From Aquiflexum lacus (GTDB lineage: Bacteria; Bacteroidota; Bacteroidia; Cytophagales; Cyclobacteriaceae), in contig NZ_JABFHF010000011.1 in NCBI RefSeq assembly GCF_015476655.1, forward strand, positions 62,001 through 126,000: a stretch of 64,000 bases of DNA. Reading direction: 5' to 3'. The notes below the pieces were generated by a model that saw only the letters and a list, made by a program, of their open reading frames with translations, ran no database searches and was not told the origin of the DNA. Below, piece by piece: positions 8,559-17,701 of the stretch (positions are counted from its first letter, which is position 1; the number at the start of each line of letters is the position of its first letter). Position numbers and translations under genes: made by a program.

Positions 8559-10007
8559 ATGGAAAGTATAGTTTTTAAGTCGGCCATTGAAATTTTATCA
8601 TTGATACACAGTGGCAAAGTCAGTTCAAAGGAAGTTTTACAGGCTTTCTTGGAACAAATAGAGAAGTATCAGCCTAAAATTAATGCGATTACTGACTTAA
8701 AAGACAGAGAAGTATTGCTACAGGAAGCGGAACAAAAAGATCAAATGCTGAAAAAAGGCGAACTGATGGGACCACTGCATGGGCTACCCATGACCGTCAA
8801 AGACGCTTTTAATGTTAAAGGCCTGATCAGTTCCTTGGGAATTCCTTCCCTTCGAAAGAATGTAGCAAAGGAAGATGCTGTACTCGTTCAAAAGTTGAGA
8901 AATGCAGGCGCGATCATCATGGGTAAAACAAACCTACCCTTGTTTTCCATAGATTGGCAGACTACCAATTCCTGGTTTGGTCAAACCAACAATCCGTATA
9001 ACACAGAATATGTTGCCGGAGGCAGTTCGGGAGGATCAGCTGCAGCCTTGGCGATGGGTTTCACGCCTTTGGAATTAGGCTCTGATGCAGGCGGTTCTAT
9101 ACGTGTGCCCGCTCATTTTTGTGGCGTTTGTGGGATAAGACCGACCGAGCAAACACTTTCCAATCGGGGCCAGTTTCTTGCTCCCGGAAAGCCACAGGGA
9201 CAAAGACAGATTACTGTGGCCGGTCCGATGGCAAGGACGGTTGATGACTTGATACTCGCCATGTCTGTTCTGACACAGCAACCGGAGATTTCAGAAATTT
9301 ATCCTGTAGATTTCAATCGAAGCGGTTGGGATAAATCGCCTTTAAAGATTGCCTACTCAAAAACGATGTATGGATTGGAAGTTCAGGATGATTATCAGGA
9401 TTTGATATCCAACTTTCTTACCAAAATCAAGTCGGCCGGTCATTCCATACAGGAAGATCAACCGGAGTATGATGCGGATTTGGCGTATAGGATCAATGGC
9501 CGGTTTATGGGATTTGAAGTTTCATCAGGTTCTCCCATGCCTCCTTTTATTACCGGCATTTTTATGTTCTTGTTTTTGCTTATTAAATACCGGGACATCC
9601 ATTGGGCAAGGAGTACTTATAGAGGTATCCGCATGTCTCCCAATATGCATTTGAGAACTGCCGAGGTAAAGGAAAAAATAGGGGATCAGTTTATTGATTT
9701 TTTTAATCATTATGATCTTTGGATAACTCCCGTTGCATCCATTACCGCTTTTAAACATCAAAAAGCAGGAAAGCCTTTTTTAGTCAACGGCAAAAAAGTG
9801 GCCTATGCGGATGCCTTGGGCCGATTCAATTTTGATACTTCCATAGGGGGACATCCGGTGGTGGTTATTCCTATCGGTATGTCAAAAAATGGTTTACCTG
9901 CAGGGATATCACTTCACGGACGTAAATGGGAAGACAAAAAACTATTGGAAATCGCAAAAGAATTCCAGGAACAGTTTACAAATGGCTTTATAATTCCAGA
10001 GATGTAG
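8559..10007 (+). CDS. Amidase signature-family hydrolase
   Basis: 482 residues, a usual length for the family. The amidase signature triad is visible: Lys81 in MTVKDAF, the cis-Ser in AGGSSGGS (about 156-157) and the nucleophile Ser180 in DAGGSIRVPA. A hydrophobic segment near 325-338 (FITGIFMFLFLLI) resembles the membrane-associating part of fatty-acid amide hydrolase-like members. It should hydrolyse an amide bond; relatives include FAAH, GatA and aryl acylamidases. No gatB or gatC is adjacent and the overall pattern is not GatA-like. It starts 9 bp after the RhuM-like gene and may be co-transcribed with it by chance. Confidence 0.85.
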   Translation: MESIVFKSAIEILSLIHSGKVSSKEVLQAFLEQIEKYQPKINAITDLKDREVLLQEAEQKDQMLKKGELMGPLHGLPMTVKDAFNVKGLISSLGIPSLRKNVAKEDAVLVQKLRNAGAIIMGKTNLPLFSIDWQTTNSWFGQTNNPYNTEYVAGGSSGGSAAALAMGFTPLELGSDAGGSIRVPAHFCGVCGIRPTEQTLSNRGQFLAPGKPQGQRQITVAGPMARTVDDLILAMSVLTQQPEISEIYPVDFNRSGWDKSPLKIAYSKTMYGLEVQDDYQDLISNFLTKIKSAGHSIQEDQPEYDADLAYRINGRFMGFEVSSGSPMPPFITGIFMFLFLLIKYRDIHWARSTYRGIRMSPNMHLRTAEVKEKIGDQFIDFFNHYDLWITPVASITAFKHQKAGKPFLVNGKKVAYADALGRFNFDTSIGGHPVVVIPIGMSKNGLPAGISLHGRKWEDKKLLEIAKEFQEQFTNGFIIPEM

Positions 10008-10116
10008 ATTTTGATTTTATTAGGCCCGGGGAAAATATGAAAATCAGTATCTTTAAGTAAAAAGTAGTAAGTTTTGAGCATATCCAGATGTGCGTTACTT
10101 AATTAGAAAGTAAAAA

Positions 10117-10920
10117 ATGATGGGAAAACTTCTATACTTCTTAATAGTAATTGTAGGGATATACGTGATTGTATGCATTGCTTTTTACTACTTTCAGGAA
10201 AAACTGATATTTTTTCCTGAAACCTTGGATAAAAATCACCAATTTGATTTTGGGCAAAAATTTGAAGAGCAGAATTTTGAAACAGCGGATGGAAAATTGC
10301 TCCATGGTCTTTTATTTAGGGCGGATAGTACAAAAGGTTTGATTTTTTACCTACATGGTAATGCAGGATCATTAAATGGTTGGGGGCAGGTAGCCAATAC
10401 TTACACCGAATTGAATTATGATATTTTTATTCTTGACTACAGAGGTTATGGAAAGAGTGAAGGTAAAATAACCAGCCAAAAACAATTGTTTGATGACAAT
10501 CAAATGGTTTATGATAAGCTGAAAAAGGAATACAATGAACAGGATATCATCGTATTGGGCTATTCCATTGGAACCGGAATGGCCTCATACCTTGCTTCAG
10601 AAAACAATCCCAAACAATTGATTTTACAGGCACCTTTTTACAGCTTGACTGATCTTACAGGTCAATTTTTCCCTATTCTACCATCATTTATTATAAGGTA
10701 TAAATTTGCCAATCATCAATATTTAGAAAACTGCACTATGCCTATTACTATTTTTCACGGAATTCAAGATGAAGTTATCCCTTATAGATCTTCCTTGAGA
10801 CTCAAAGAGGAATTAAAATCCAAGGTAGATCTGATTATCCTTGATGGTGTGGGGCATAATGGAATGACCGAAAGCACAGCGTATATAAGGGAATTAAAAA
10901 ATATCTTAGGTACTTTCTGA
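10117..10920 (+). CDS. Membrane-anchored alpha/beta hydrolase (Bem46/YqkD-like)
   Basis: 267 residues with an N-terminal membrane segment (about 4-25) and the catalytic domain behind it. FYLHGNAGS marks the oxyanion-hole loop (about 77-85), LGYSIGTG gives nucleophile Ser150, GIQDEVIP gives Asp218 and GVGHNG gives His247. These match the Bem46/YfhR group of membrane-associated hydrolases, whose substrates are mostly unknown. Two ATG codons stand in a row; either could start it. A 108-bp gap separates it from the amidase. Confidence 0.82.
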   Translation: MMGKLLYFLIVIVGIYVIVCIAFYYFQEKLIFFPETLDKNHQFDFGQKFEEQNFETADGKLLHGLLFRADSTKGLIFYLHGNAGSLNGWGQVANTYTELNYDIFILDYRGYGKSEGKITSQKQLFDDNQMVYDKLKKEYNEQDIIVLGYSIGTGMASYLASENNPKQLILQAPFYSLTDLTGQFFPILPSFIIRYKFANHQYLENCTMPITIFHGIQDEVIPYRSSLRLKEELKSKVDLIILDGVGHNGMTESTAYIRELKNILGTF

Positions 10921-10930
10921 AATTGTAAAA

Positions 10931-10990
10931 CTGAACCGGTCGCAAAATGTGACCGGTTCGAAAAACTGAAAAACTCTTTGAATAATTCCA
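10931..10990 (+). pseudogene. Second ORF6N-like remnant, forming a hairpin
   Basis: This stretch resembles 7450-7490 and reads LNRSQNVTGSK, then a frameshift. Its DNA forms a 12-bp hairpin with one G-T pair: GAACCGGTCGCA (10933-10944), loop AAA, TGTGACCGGTTC (10948-10959). On the minus strand a short T-rich stretch follows, so it could by chance end transcription from the convergent sbtA gene. Its similarity to the fragment at 7451 points to gene decay as its origin. Confidence 0.4.
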
Positions 10991-11025
10991 CTTTAACAAT
11001 AAAATTAAGGATAAATGAAAACATA

Positions 11026-11058
11026 CATCTTTGCGTCTTGGCGTCTCTGCGGGAAAGG
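11026..11058. repeat. Short CTTTGCG-type dispersed repeat
   Basis: The sequence CTTTGCGTCTTGGCGTCTC followed by TGCGGGAAA matches a second copy at 54824-54854 (CTTTGCGCCTTTGTGTC then TTTGCGGGAAA). It is non-coding and intergenic in both places. No function can be deduced. Confidence 0.5.
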
Positions 11059-11087
11059 TTGTCTAAACATCCTTAAAACAGCCCTAG

Positions 11088-12050
11088 TTACGAAACCAGA
11101 TAAAAATACAAGGGCATCCCGATCGTGATATTGATGGGAAAGGTGACGGCCAAGGCCATGGGGAGGTAGAGTCCAGGATTGGATTTGGGTACGGTCATTT
11201 TCATGGCAGCGGGGACCGCGATGTAGGAGGCACTCGCGGATAGGATGGCCAGGATAAAACGGTTGGAGATGTCATCTGTTACGGATGAACTCAATACCGC
11301 CACTACACATCCATTGAATAGGGGAATGACGATGGCGAATATCATGGGAAACCAGCCATAGGAAAAGAAGGATTGGAGTTTTTTGCCGCTTACTATTCCC
11401 ATATCAAGTAAGAAAATTGCCAAAAACCCTTTGAAAATATCATTGGTAAATGGCTTGATTCCCTCTGCTTGGGCATCTGATGCCAAAAAACCTATCAGCA
11501 AACTCCCCAAAATCAACAACACACTGCCATTGGTGAAGGAATGTTTGACCACTTTTCGTTTTTTTACCAGTTCAGTGCCCGCATCCATTTTGTCATAGGC
11601 AGATATCAATATCAGGCCCACCACAATGGCCGGAGCTTCCATCAGGGCCATAATGGCTACCATGTGACCATGTAAAACCAGTTGATGCATTTCCAAATAA
11701 GATACCGCAGTCACAAAGGTGACCGCCGAAATGGACCCGTAGGCCGCTGCAACAGCACCGGCATCATATATATTCAGCTTTTTCTTAAGGATAAAGAAGG
11801 TATAGAATGGTATCAGGAGCGAAATCCCGATTCCAAAGAGAATGGTCCAAACGATTTCCCAGGAAAAAACTTCATGGGCCAATTCCTGTCCCCCTTTAAA
11901 ACCAATGGCAAACAATAAATATAGCGAAATGAATTTTGAAGAATTAGGAGGGATTTCCAGATCACTTTTCAAAAAGACGGCAATCAGGCCCAAAACAAAA
12001 AATAATAAAGCAGGATTGGTTAGATTTTCTATCAATAAGTCAATATTCAT
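11088..12050 (-). CDS. sbtA: SbtA-type sodium-dependent bicarbonate transporter
   Basis: 320 residues, almost wholly hydrophobic, with about ten membrane spans in two repeats. The start NLTNPALLFFVLGLIAVFLKSDLEIP and FKGGQELA are hallmarks of the SbtA (DUF897) family, which imports HCO3- with Na+ in cyanobacteria; Bacteroidota homologues are common but little studied. No SbtB-type PII gene is adjacent. It lies downstream of a small conserved-looking gene and divergent from a LysR regulator, which suggests bicarbonate supply for anaplerotic carboxylation under LysR control. Confidence 0.85.
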   Translation of the reverse strand: MNIDLLIENLTNPALLFFVLGLIAVFLKSDLEIPPNSSKFISLYLLFAIGFKGGQELAHEVFSWEIVWTILFGIGISLLIPFYTFFILKKKLNIYDAGAVAAAYGSISAVTFVTAVSYLEMHQLVLHGHMVAIMALMEAPAIVVGLILISAYDKMDAGTELVKKRKVVKHSFTNGSVLLILGSLLIGFLASDAQAEGIKPFTNDIFKGFLAIFLLDMGIVSGKKLQSFFSYGWFPMIFAIVIPLFNGCVVAVLSSSVTDDISNRFILAILSASASYIAVPAAMKMTVPKSNPGLYLPMALAVTFPINITIGMPLYFYLVS

Positions 12051-12112
12051 ACAAAAACGTTAGAGAAATCTTGATTTAGCTAGTTTTATATGTTCCAACA
12101 AATTCAAGTATC

Positions 12113-12442
12113 CTATTCAGCAATCTCTATATTAATGGTAGCCTGTATTTTGATAGTACCTTCAAAAAAGGCATCATCCTTAAACAAGTTCAGGATCCTC
12201 TTTTCAGTCATTTGCAATTCCGGTAATCTTCTGGTTGAGATCTTATCAAATTCACCGAACCTTTCAAGGCTGCTCAGATTTCTCAACTGATGGTATTTGA
12301 TTTTGTCACCGAATAACTGAAGAAGAATTTCTTTGGCATCCTTCATGGAAAATTCTCCGTTGATTAATTCTAATTCTTCACTTCTCGTTTCAGATTGATT
12401 ATTTGATGAATTTAGGCCAGTTTCTGCATGTGAATTTTTCAT
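12113..12442 (-). CDS. Small protein of unknown function upstream of sbtA
   Basis: 109 residues, soluble and charged, with no signal peptide or recognisable motif. The first ~28 residues are polar and look disordered. From about 33 there is a helical region (MKDAKEILLQLFGDKIKYHQLRN) and then a short beta-rich end (GTIKIQATINIEI). It precedes sbtA in the same orientation by 62 bp and shares the divergent control region with the LysR gene, so a role linked to bicarbonate transport is plausible. That is inference from position only. Confidence 0.6.
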   Translation of the reverse strand: MKNSHAETGLNSSNNQSETRSEELELINGEFSMKDAKEILLQLFGDKIKYHQLRNLSSLERFGEFDKISTRRLPELQMTEKRILNLFKDDAFFEGTIKIQATINIEIAE

Positions 12443-12536
12443 ATTTCAGTTTTTTTTTGGTTTTGTGCTGTAAAATTGTTTTTTTCAACCCATAAATTTT
12501 TATTTAAGTTTATAATATTATATATAAAAATTATTT
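12443..12536. promoter_or_regulatory. Divergent control region between the sbtA unit and the LysR gene
   Basis: 94 bp, very AT-rich, between two divergently read start codons. LysR regulators commonly bind such shared regions and control both sides. Runs such as TTATAATATTATATATAAAA near 12509-12529 could supply a promoter. No clear T-N11-A dyad can be singled out by eye. Confidence 0.45.
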
Positions 12537-13445
12537 ATGAATTATACCCTGAACCAATTACAGATTTTTCTGAAAATCGTACAGACCGGAAGCGTGACCA
12601 AGGCAGCCGAAGAACTTCATCTGACACAGCCTGCAGTGTCTATTCAGTTAAAAAACTTTCAGGACCAATTTGAAATACCCTTGACTGAGGTGGTGGGACG
12701 TAAAATCCATGTTACGGATTTTGGACATGAGGTGGCGGATTCGGCAGAATATATCATCAATCAGGTTTATGCCATCAATTACAAGACCATGGCCTATAAA
12801 GGTTTATTAACGGGCCGTTTAAAGATCTCTGTCGTTTCCACAGGTAAGTATGTGATGCCCTATTTTTTAACTGATTTTATGAGGGAACATTCGGGGGTTG
12901 AACTGTTAATGGATGTTACCAATAAAAGTAGGGTAGTGGAAAGCCTAAAAAAGAATGAAGTGGATTTTGCTTTGGTTTCTCTATTGCCCACCTCCATCAG
13001 TTTTGAAAAACTGGATTTATTGGAAAACAACCTTTATTTGGTGGGTAGTCCACAATCACATTTTGATGAAAATATCGGGGAAAAAGATTTTTTCAAAGAC
13101 CTGCCGTTGATATTTAGGGAAGAAGGTTCAGGTACACGTCAAACCATGCAGCAGTTTATCGAAAAGAACAATATATCCATTGGGAAAAAAATGGAGCTGA
13201 CTTCGAATGAAGCTGTCAAGCAGGCTGTCATGGCAGGCTTGGGCTATTCCATCATGCCCTTGATCGGAATCAAAAATGAACTGCATAACAAGCAGCTTAA
13301 GATTATACCCATGGAAGGTTTACCCATTACGACCATGTGGAGTCTGATTTGGCCAAAAGAGAAAAAGCACATGCCAGTCCCTTTGGCTTTTCTTCAATAT
13401 TTAAATAAAGAAAAAGACAATATTGTCGCGAAAATGCTGCGTTAA
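12537..13445 (+). CDS. LysR-family regulator (CbbR/CysB-like)
   Basis: 302 residues. The N-terminal winged helix-turn-helix is clear (LNQLQIFLKIVQTGSVTKAAEEL, then LTQPAVSIQLKNF), followed by a linker helix and a two-lobe periplasmic-binding-fold effector domain (about 90-295). FREEGSGTRQTMQQF and GLGYSIMPLIG are typical of the CbbR/CysB/Cbl branch. The gene diverges from the sbtA unit, so it probably responds to a carbon or sulfur metabolite and controls bicarbonate uptake. Its last 4 bp overlap the convergent outer-membrane protein gene. Confidence 0.85.
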   Translation: MNYTLNQLQIFLKIVQTGSVTKAAEELHLTQPAVSIQLKNFQDQFEIPLTEVVGRKIHVTDFGHEVADSAEYIINQVYAINYKTMAYKGLLTGRLKISVVSTGKYVMPYFLTDFMREHSGVELLMDVTNKSRVVESLKKNEVDFALVSLLPTSISFEKLDLLENNLYLVGSPQSHFDENIGEKDFFKDLPLIFREEGSGTRQTMQQFIEKNNISIGKKMELTSNEAVKQAVMAGLGYSIMPLIGIKNELHNKQLKIIPMEGLPITTMWSLIWPKEKKHMPVPLAFLQYLNKEKDNIVAKMLR

Positions 13446-16192
13446 TTTTCGGTGTACATTTCTGAGTAATCTTTCTCATCCATTCCCTTGGAGAATCTGC
13501 GCAGGTTGTAGGTGAAGCTTAACATCACGTATTGTTGGAGTACGTTTGACTGGGTATCCTCAATAAATGTTTCGGTGATATTTCTTCTGACATTGGCATT
13601 CTGTCCCAATAAGTCGTACACCATCAAACTGATCTCACCCCTTTGGTTGTTGAAGACTTTTTTCCCCAAACTCATATTGATCAGGGTAAAATTGGTATCA
13701 AAACCCGAAGCCAAACCATTGTTTATCTGATGGTTGAGGTCTAATCGGTAAATGATACCTTCCCACACGATCCAATTGAAATTCACCCGGAATCTTTGTT
13801 GGAAAAAGTCATTGCTGAGGTTGGGATTCAAGGTATTGTTGACCTGATTAAAGGAAGACCTGGACCAAATGTTAAAGTCCACCTGATCGCTGATATTACT
13901 GCTTAAGGAGAACCCTGTACTCAGACGGGTGGAATTATTGAATCCAATGGATTCATTGACCTGTCCCGGTCTTTGGGCATATCCAAGACCCGCGTTGATA
14001 TTGAAGTTGGATTTGATAAAGCCCAATGGCATTCCGTAACTTAACCAGGAACGAAAATCCTGATACCCATCCAAATTCACGGGTTTATTGAGTTGTGAAC
14101 CCCTTTCCAAAATGATCCCATCTTGTATTTCAGTTGGTTCTTCTGCTATCAGGACCGAATTGGAAATGAAATCATCTACAAACCTGGATTGGGCAAATAC
14201 AAACCAATTTTTGTCAGAATCGGGATTGTTACCTCTGAACCTTAGTCTAAATTGATTGGTGAATGCCTGGTCAAGTTCTGGATTACCTGTCCTCAACTGA
14301 ATGGGATTGGTATTGTCAACTACTCTTTGCAGCTGCCCTACATTAGGTTCATTGGTATAGGTATCGTAATCCAATTGAATATTGGTATTTTCAGAAAATT
14401 TATATTCCATCCTTACTGTGGGAAGGATGTTGGTAAATCTCCTGTTCAACAATTCTGTGGAAGGAAATTCCTGCAAATTGTCTAATTTGGCATCCTGGTA
14501 TTCTACCTCTGCCTGAATCCTGTACTTTTCCGTAAGATATTGATAACCCAATTCTGTACTTTGGGTCAGGTACTTGCTAATAAAAACATTACTCAATGCC
14601 GTGTCCAGTAAAAAAACACCGTCATCAATATCTCTGTTTTCCACATTGAATAGTAACCTGTCTGAATCGTTTTTGCGGTTTCCGATTTGGTATTCGGCTT
14701 CCATCTGACCTCTTTGACCTAAAGGCTCGGTGTAAGAAACCCTTGTCTGCCAAGATGTTCCGGTTCTTTCCCGGGTTATCCTCTGGTCAAGATTTTCTAT
14801 CCTTTGTCCATTTTCTTCAAAAAACGTGTTTTTTGCATTTCGGTCGGATTCATCTAAATTCCAACCATTGGATAATCTGGTCCTGAATGTAACCGTTCTT
14901 CCGGGTTTGTTGAACTTATGACTATAAAAGAAACTATTGAAAAGATCATAGTCTTGGTATTTTCCTGTTTTGATGTTTTCTACGGTGTTGATGGGACTGA
15001 ATCCATTATCAGTTTGTCCAAAAAAACCTGAGTTTTCTGTTTCAAATCTCGCCGAAAATCTGGGTATGTACAGAAAGCGGTTTTTTTCATTGGGATTGTA
15101 TTCCAACCTTAAATTTGCCTGATGCCGGTTATTGACTCTCACATCTGTGCTTCTTTCAGTATAAAATTGATCAGAGTTGTCTGAAGTGATAAACTCTCTA
15201 AACCGGTCTACTATTCCGATATTTTCACGGTTGGAATAGACATAGCTGCCTGCAATTTTCACTTTTTCTGCATAAGTATCCGAGTAATTCAATCCCAGAA
15301 TATTAGTAGTAATGATACCTTCCTGTGGGTTGGCATTATCCTGAGCATTGGGGTCGCTGGAATAGTTCAGCACATTTACATTGTTGGTCAGTCCTGTAAT
15401 GGTAAATCTTTGATCCTCATCAAAAATATTGACACTCGCCCCGGCAAGGTATCTGTCATCAGTTCCATATCCTGCTGTTCCCTTCCCAAATTGTCCTTTA
15501 CGTCTGTTGGTTTTGGTAATGATATTGATGGTTTTCAGTCTTTCCCCATCATCAAATCCACTCAATTGAGCCTTTTCACTTTTCTGGTCAAATATCTCAA
15601 TGCTTTGGATCATTTCGGCAGGGATGTTCTGCAAGGCAGTTCTCACATCTGTTCCAAAGAATGGTTTACCGTCCACCAAAATCTGTTCAATATTTTCTCC
15701 CTGAGCTTGGATGATGCCGTTCTCTGTACTGACACCCGGCAACTTCTCGATGAGAACCTGCGCACTGGCATCTTTCATGGTTTTGAAAGCATCTGCATTG
15801 AAAGCAGTGGTGTCTCCTTTTTGGGTTCCTGTGGATCGCCTTGCTTCAATGACCACTTCATTAAGGTCTGTTGCGACCTCACCAACAGACAAAATCCCCA
15901 TATCATAATCTGAATTTACTTCAATTTCTTTGGAAAAATCTTGGTAACCCATAAACTGAACCCTTACCAAGTAAGAGCCTCTTCTGACAGAAGTGATTTC
16001 AAAACGACCATCAATATCCGAGACAGATCCGCCAACTTGAGAGGAATCGTTTGCGCTCAGTAATAGAATATTGACGAAGGGAAGTGGCTCTTGTCTGTCC
16101 GCTTCTTTGACAATGCCTTTGATAGAAAAAGTCTGGGCAACAGCTAGTTGTATGAATAAAAATGAAAAAAGGAAAGCAAATAGGTACTTCAT
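13442..16192 (-). CDS. Outer-membrane beta-barrel protein with carboxypeptidase-like N-terminal domain (TonB receptor-like)
   Basis: 916 residues. Signal peptide about 1-19 (ending LAVAQ), a carboxypeptidase regulatory-like fold (about 22-110: FSIKGIVKEADRQEPLPFVNI ... GRFEITSVRRGSYLVRVQFMGY), a plug-like section (about 115-220, with VLIEKLPGVSTENGIIQAQGENIEQILVDGKPFFG split over two strands), and a long beta-barrel of the outer-membrane protein beta-barrel family (PF14905 type). No TonB box is evident and no SusD partner is adjacent, so it is not a classical SusC. Substrate unknown. Convergent with the LysR gene. Confidence 0.82.
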   Translation of the reverse strand: MKYLFAFLFSFLFIQLAVAQTFSIKGIVKEADRQEPLPFVNILLLSANDSSQVGGSVSDIDGRFEITSVRRGSYLVRVQFMGYQDFSKEIEVNSDYDMGILSVGEVATDLNEVVIEARRSTGTQKGDTTAFNADAFKTMKDASAQVLIEKLPGVSTENGIIQAQGENIEQILVDGKPFFGTDVRTALQNIPAEMIQSIEIFDQKSEKAQLSGFDDGERLKTINIITKTNRRKGQFGKGTAGYGTDDRYLAGASVNIFDEDQRFTITGLTNNVNVLNYSSDPNAQDNANPQEGIITTNILGLNYSDTYAEKVKIAGSYVYSNRENIGIVDRFREFITSDNSDQFYTERSTDVRVNNRHQANLRLEYNPNEKNRFLYIPRFSARFETENSGFFGQTDNGFSPINTVENIKTGKYQDYDLFNSFFYSHKFNKPGRTVTFRTRLSNGWNLDESDRNAKNTFFEENGQRIENLDQRITRERTGTSWQTRVSYTEPLGQRGQMEAEYQIGNRKNDSDRLLFNVENRDIDDGVFLLDTALSNVFISKYLTQSTELGYQYLTEKYRIQAEVEYQDAKLDNLQEFPSTELLNRRFTNILPTVRMEYKFSENTNIQLDYDTYTNEPNVGQLQRVVDNTNPIQLRTGNPELDQAFTNQFRLRFRGNNPDSDKNWFVFAQSRFVDDFISNSVLIAEEPTEIQDGIILERGSQLNKPVNLDGYQDFRSWLSYGMPLGFIKSNFNINAGLGYAQRPGQVNESIGFNNSTRLSTGFSLSSNISDQVDFNIWSRSSFNQVNNTLNPNLSNDFFQQRFRVNFNWIVWEGIIYRLDLNHQINNGLASGFDTNFTLINMSLGKKVFNNQRGEISLMVYDLLGQNANVRRNITETFIEDTQSNVLQQYVMLSFTYNLRRFSKGMDEKDYSEMYTEN

Positions 16193-16648
16193 TTCACAGA
16201 TTTGAGATAAATAATTTTGAAAAGGCGAAATCTTGGTTAATTGGACTATTAAGCAAATTCAAAATAAGGTTCAAATGTTTATTTTTTGCGCCTTTATATG
16301 CTGAGTGGTTTTATAATTAAAGGAACATGGGAAATTGTCATGTAATTATTGTCTGAATTTTATATCGAAAAAATTTCCTGGATTTAGGATAGAGGTCAGG
16401 AAAATCATGGAAAAAGGCACTTGTTGTCAGTAGGGGATTTCTTGAAAATAAAAATTTCAAGAAAAAGGGAACAATTTAATGAAATCAGTTTGGCACCAAA
16501 TTCGATTTACTTTTAATCAGTATCGAAAAGTAGAATGATTTTCTGATTATTTAAAAACTATTTAATGTAGCACGTTTGATTGGACATCATTGAAATCCTA
16601 CTTTTTTAATCAACAAGTATTCAAACTTTACACTAAAACTAAAAAATC
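16193..16648. other. 456-bp intergenic region
   Basis: AT-rich sequence between two divergent genes, the outer-membrane protein (minus) and the DUF4136 lipoprotein (plus), so it should hold both promoters. No open frame of note, no RNA-like fold and no repeat shared with other places in the window was found by eye. Confidence 0.4.
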
Positions 16649-17251
16649 ATGAAAAATTTAACAATACCTTTTTTATTTAGTCTGGCGACTCTAATTTTCT
16701 TCGGATGTGCTCCAAAGAGTACCCTGAGTGTAGGTTCAGATCAGAGAATGAATAATGATATTTCGGACTATAAGACCTATAATTGGGTTTCAGAGGAAGG
16801 AGAAATGCCAAGTACCCAAATATTTTTGGGATCACAAAGTGCCATTATCTTCCATCAAAAATCAACCAGAGGCATGTTAAAAGAAGCCATTGAAACACAG
16901 CTTACTGCCAAAGGTTTTACCAAAGATAGAAACAATGCCGATATGCTGGTCAATTATTCGGTATTGGAGGAAGGTGCCCAATTAAGGACCTATATCAGGG
17001 AAGGGTATTCTTTTTTATGGGAAGGACCTGCTCAGCGAAATGTTGAAATGGTGGATGTAGAACCAGGAACTGTCCTTGTAAACTTTATAGATGCAGAAAC
17101 AGGTTTACAGGTGTGGCAGGGATTTGCTTCCGGCGCATTAGAGGAAAGCGATTTGAAAAGTGAACAAATGCTTCAAGCTAAAGTAGAGGCCATATTTAAC
17201 CAATTTGATTTTAGTGCCTTTAACATAGAATCTCAACAGGCCACCAGATAG
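16649..17251 (+). CDS. DUF4136-family lipoprotein
   Basis: 200 residues. A lipoprotein signal peptide ends in the lipobox LIFFGC with Cys20. After it comes the DUF4136 pattern: SDYKTYNWV near 40-48, a central IETQLTAKGFTKDRNNADMLV stretch (residue run split across the family core), and GTVLVNFIDAETGLQVWQGFASG toward the C-terminus. The family consists of envelope lipoproteins of unknown function. Single-gene unit with its own strong terminator. Confidence 0.82.
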   Translation: MKNLTIPFLFSLATLIFFGCAPKSTLSVGSDQRMNNDISDYKTYNWVSEEGEMPSTQIFLGSQSAIIFHQKSTRGMLKEAIETQLTAKGFTKDRNNADMLVNYSVLEEGAQLRTYIREGYSFLWEGPAQRNVEMVDVEPGTVLVNFIDAETGLQVWQGFASGALEESDLKSEQMLQAKVEAIFNQFDFSAFNIESQQATR

Positions 17252-17286
17252 AATTCTTGAATCAAAAAACAACAATCAAATTTTTC

Positions 17287-17325
17287 AAGGCAGATTTCTC
17301 CAAATAATTTGGATGTATCTGCCTT
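17287..17325 (+). terminator. Rho-independent terminator after the DUF4136 gene
   Basis: Arms AAGGCAGAT (17287-17295) and ATCTGCCTT (17317-17325) form a perfect 9-bp stem with a further partial pairing inside the loop (TCCAAATAATTTGGA), and are followed by TTTGTTTTTT. It starts 36 bp after the stop codon. Confidence 0.85.
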
Positions 17326-17701
17326 TTTGTTTTTTCCAATTTGCATCATCAATGCTATTTAGAAGATGATTGGGATATTTAGTAACCTCATAAAACTAAT
17401 AAACTCAAATGTATGGACCGAAATCTGGCCAAAAATTTCCCCAAATTGTAACATTTTTTAGAATCTTGACAAACCTGAAATATTCAATTTTTGCAGTTAT
17501 TATTTTTTATACAATTTATTTTAGTCTTTGACAGGATTGGGTTACTGGCAAAGAAGCGCATAACCATTAGTTCAAATTCAATATTTGCAGAACGGTATAT
17601 TTTCGCAAAGAACTGTTGTTTTTATAAAAAAAATTGGGAGAGATTATAAATGGGATTTGTGGGAGTAGGAGGGTTCTAGATGGTGAGTTTGGATCTTAGG
17701 T
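17326..17701. other. 376-bp gap between convergent genes
   Basis: AT-rich, between the 3' ends of the DUF4136 lipoprotein and the SLC13 permease genes. No coding frame or clear structure is visible; a TATATTTTCG near 17597 resembles a Bacteroidota -7 element, but nothing downstream supports a transcript. Confidence 0.35.

Noticed and set aside
10933-10959. Hairpin as an operator shared with the RhuM gene palindrome
   Set aside because: Its sequence is better explained as the RSQNVTG-coding part of a decayed ORF6N gene; the likeness to the RhuM palindrome is limited to GTCGCAAA.
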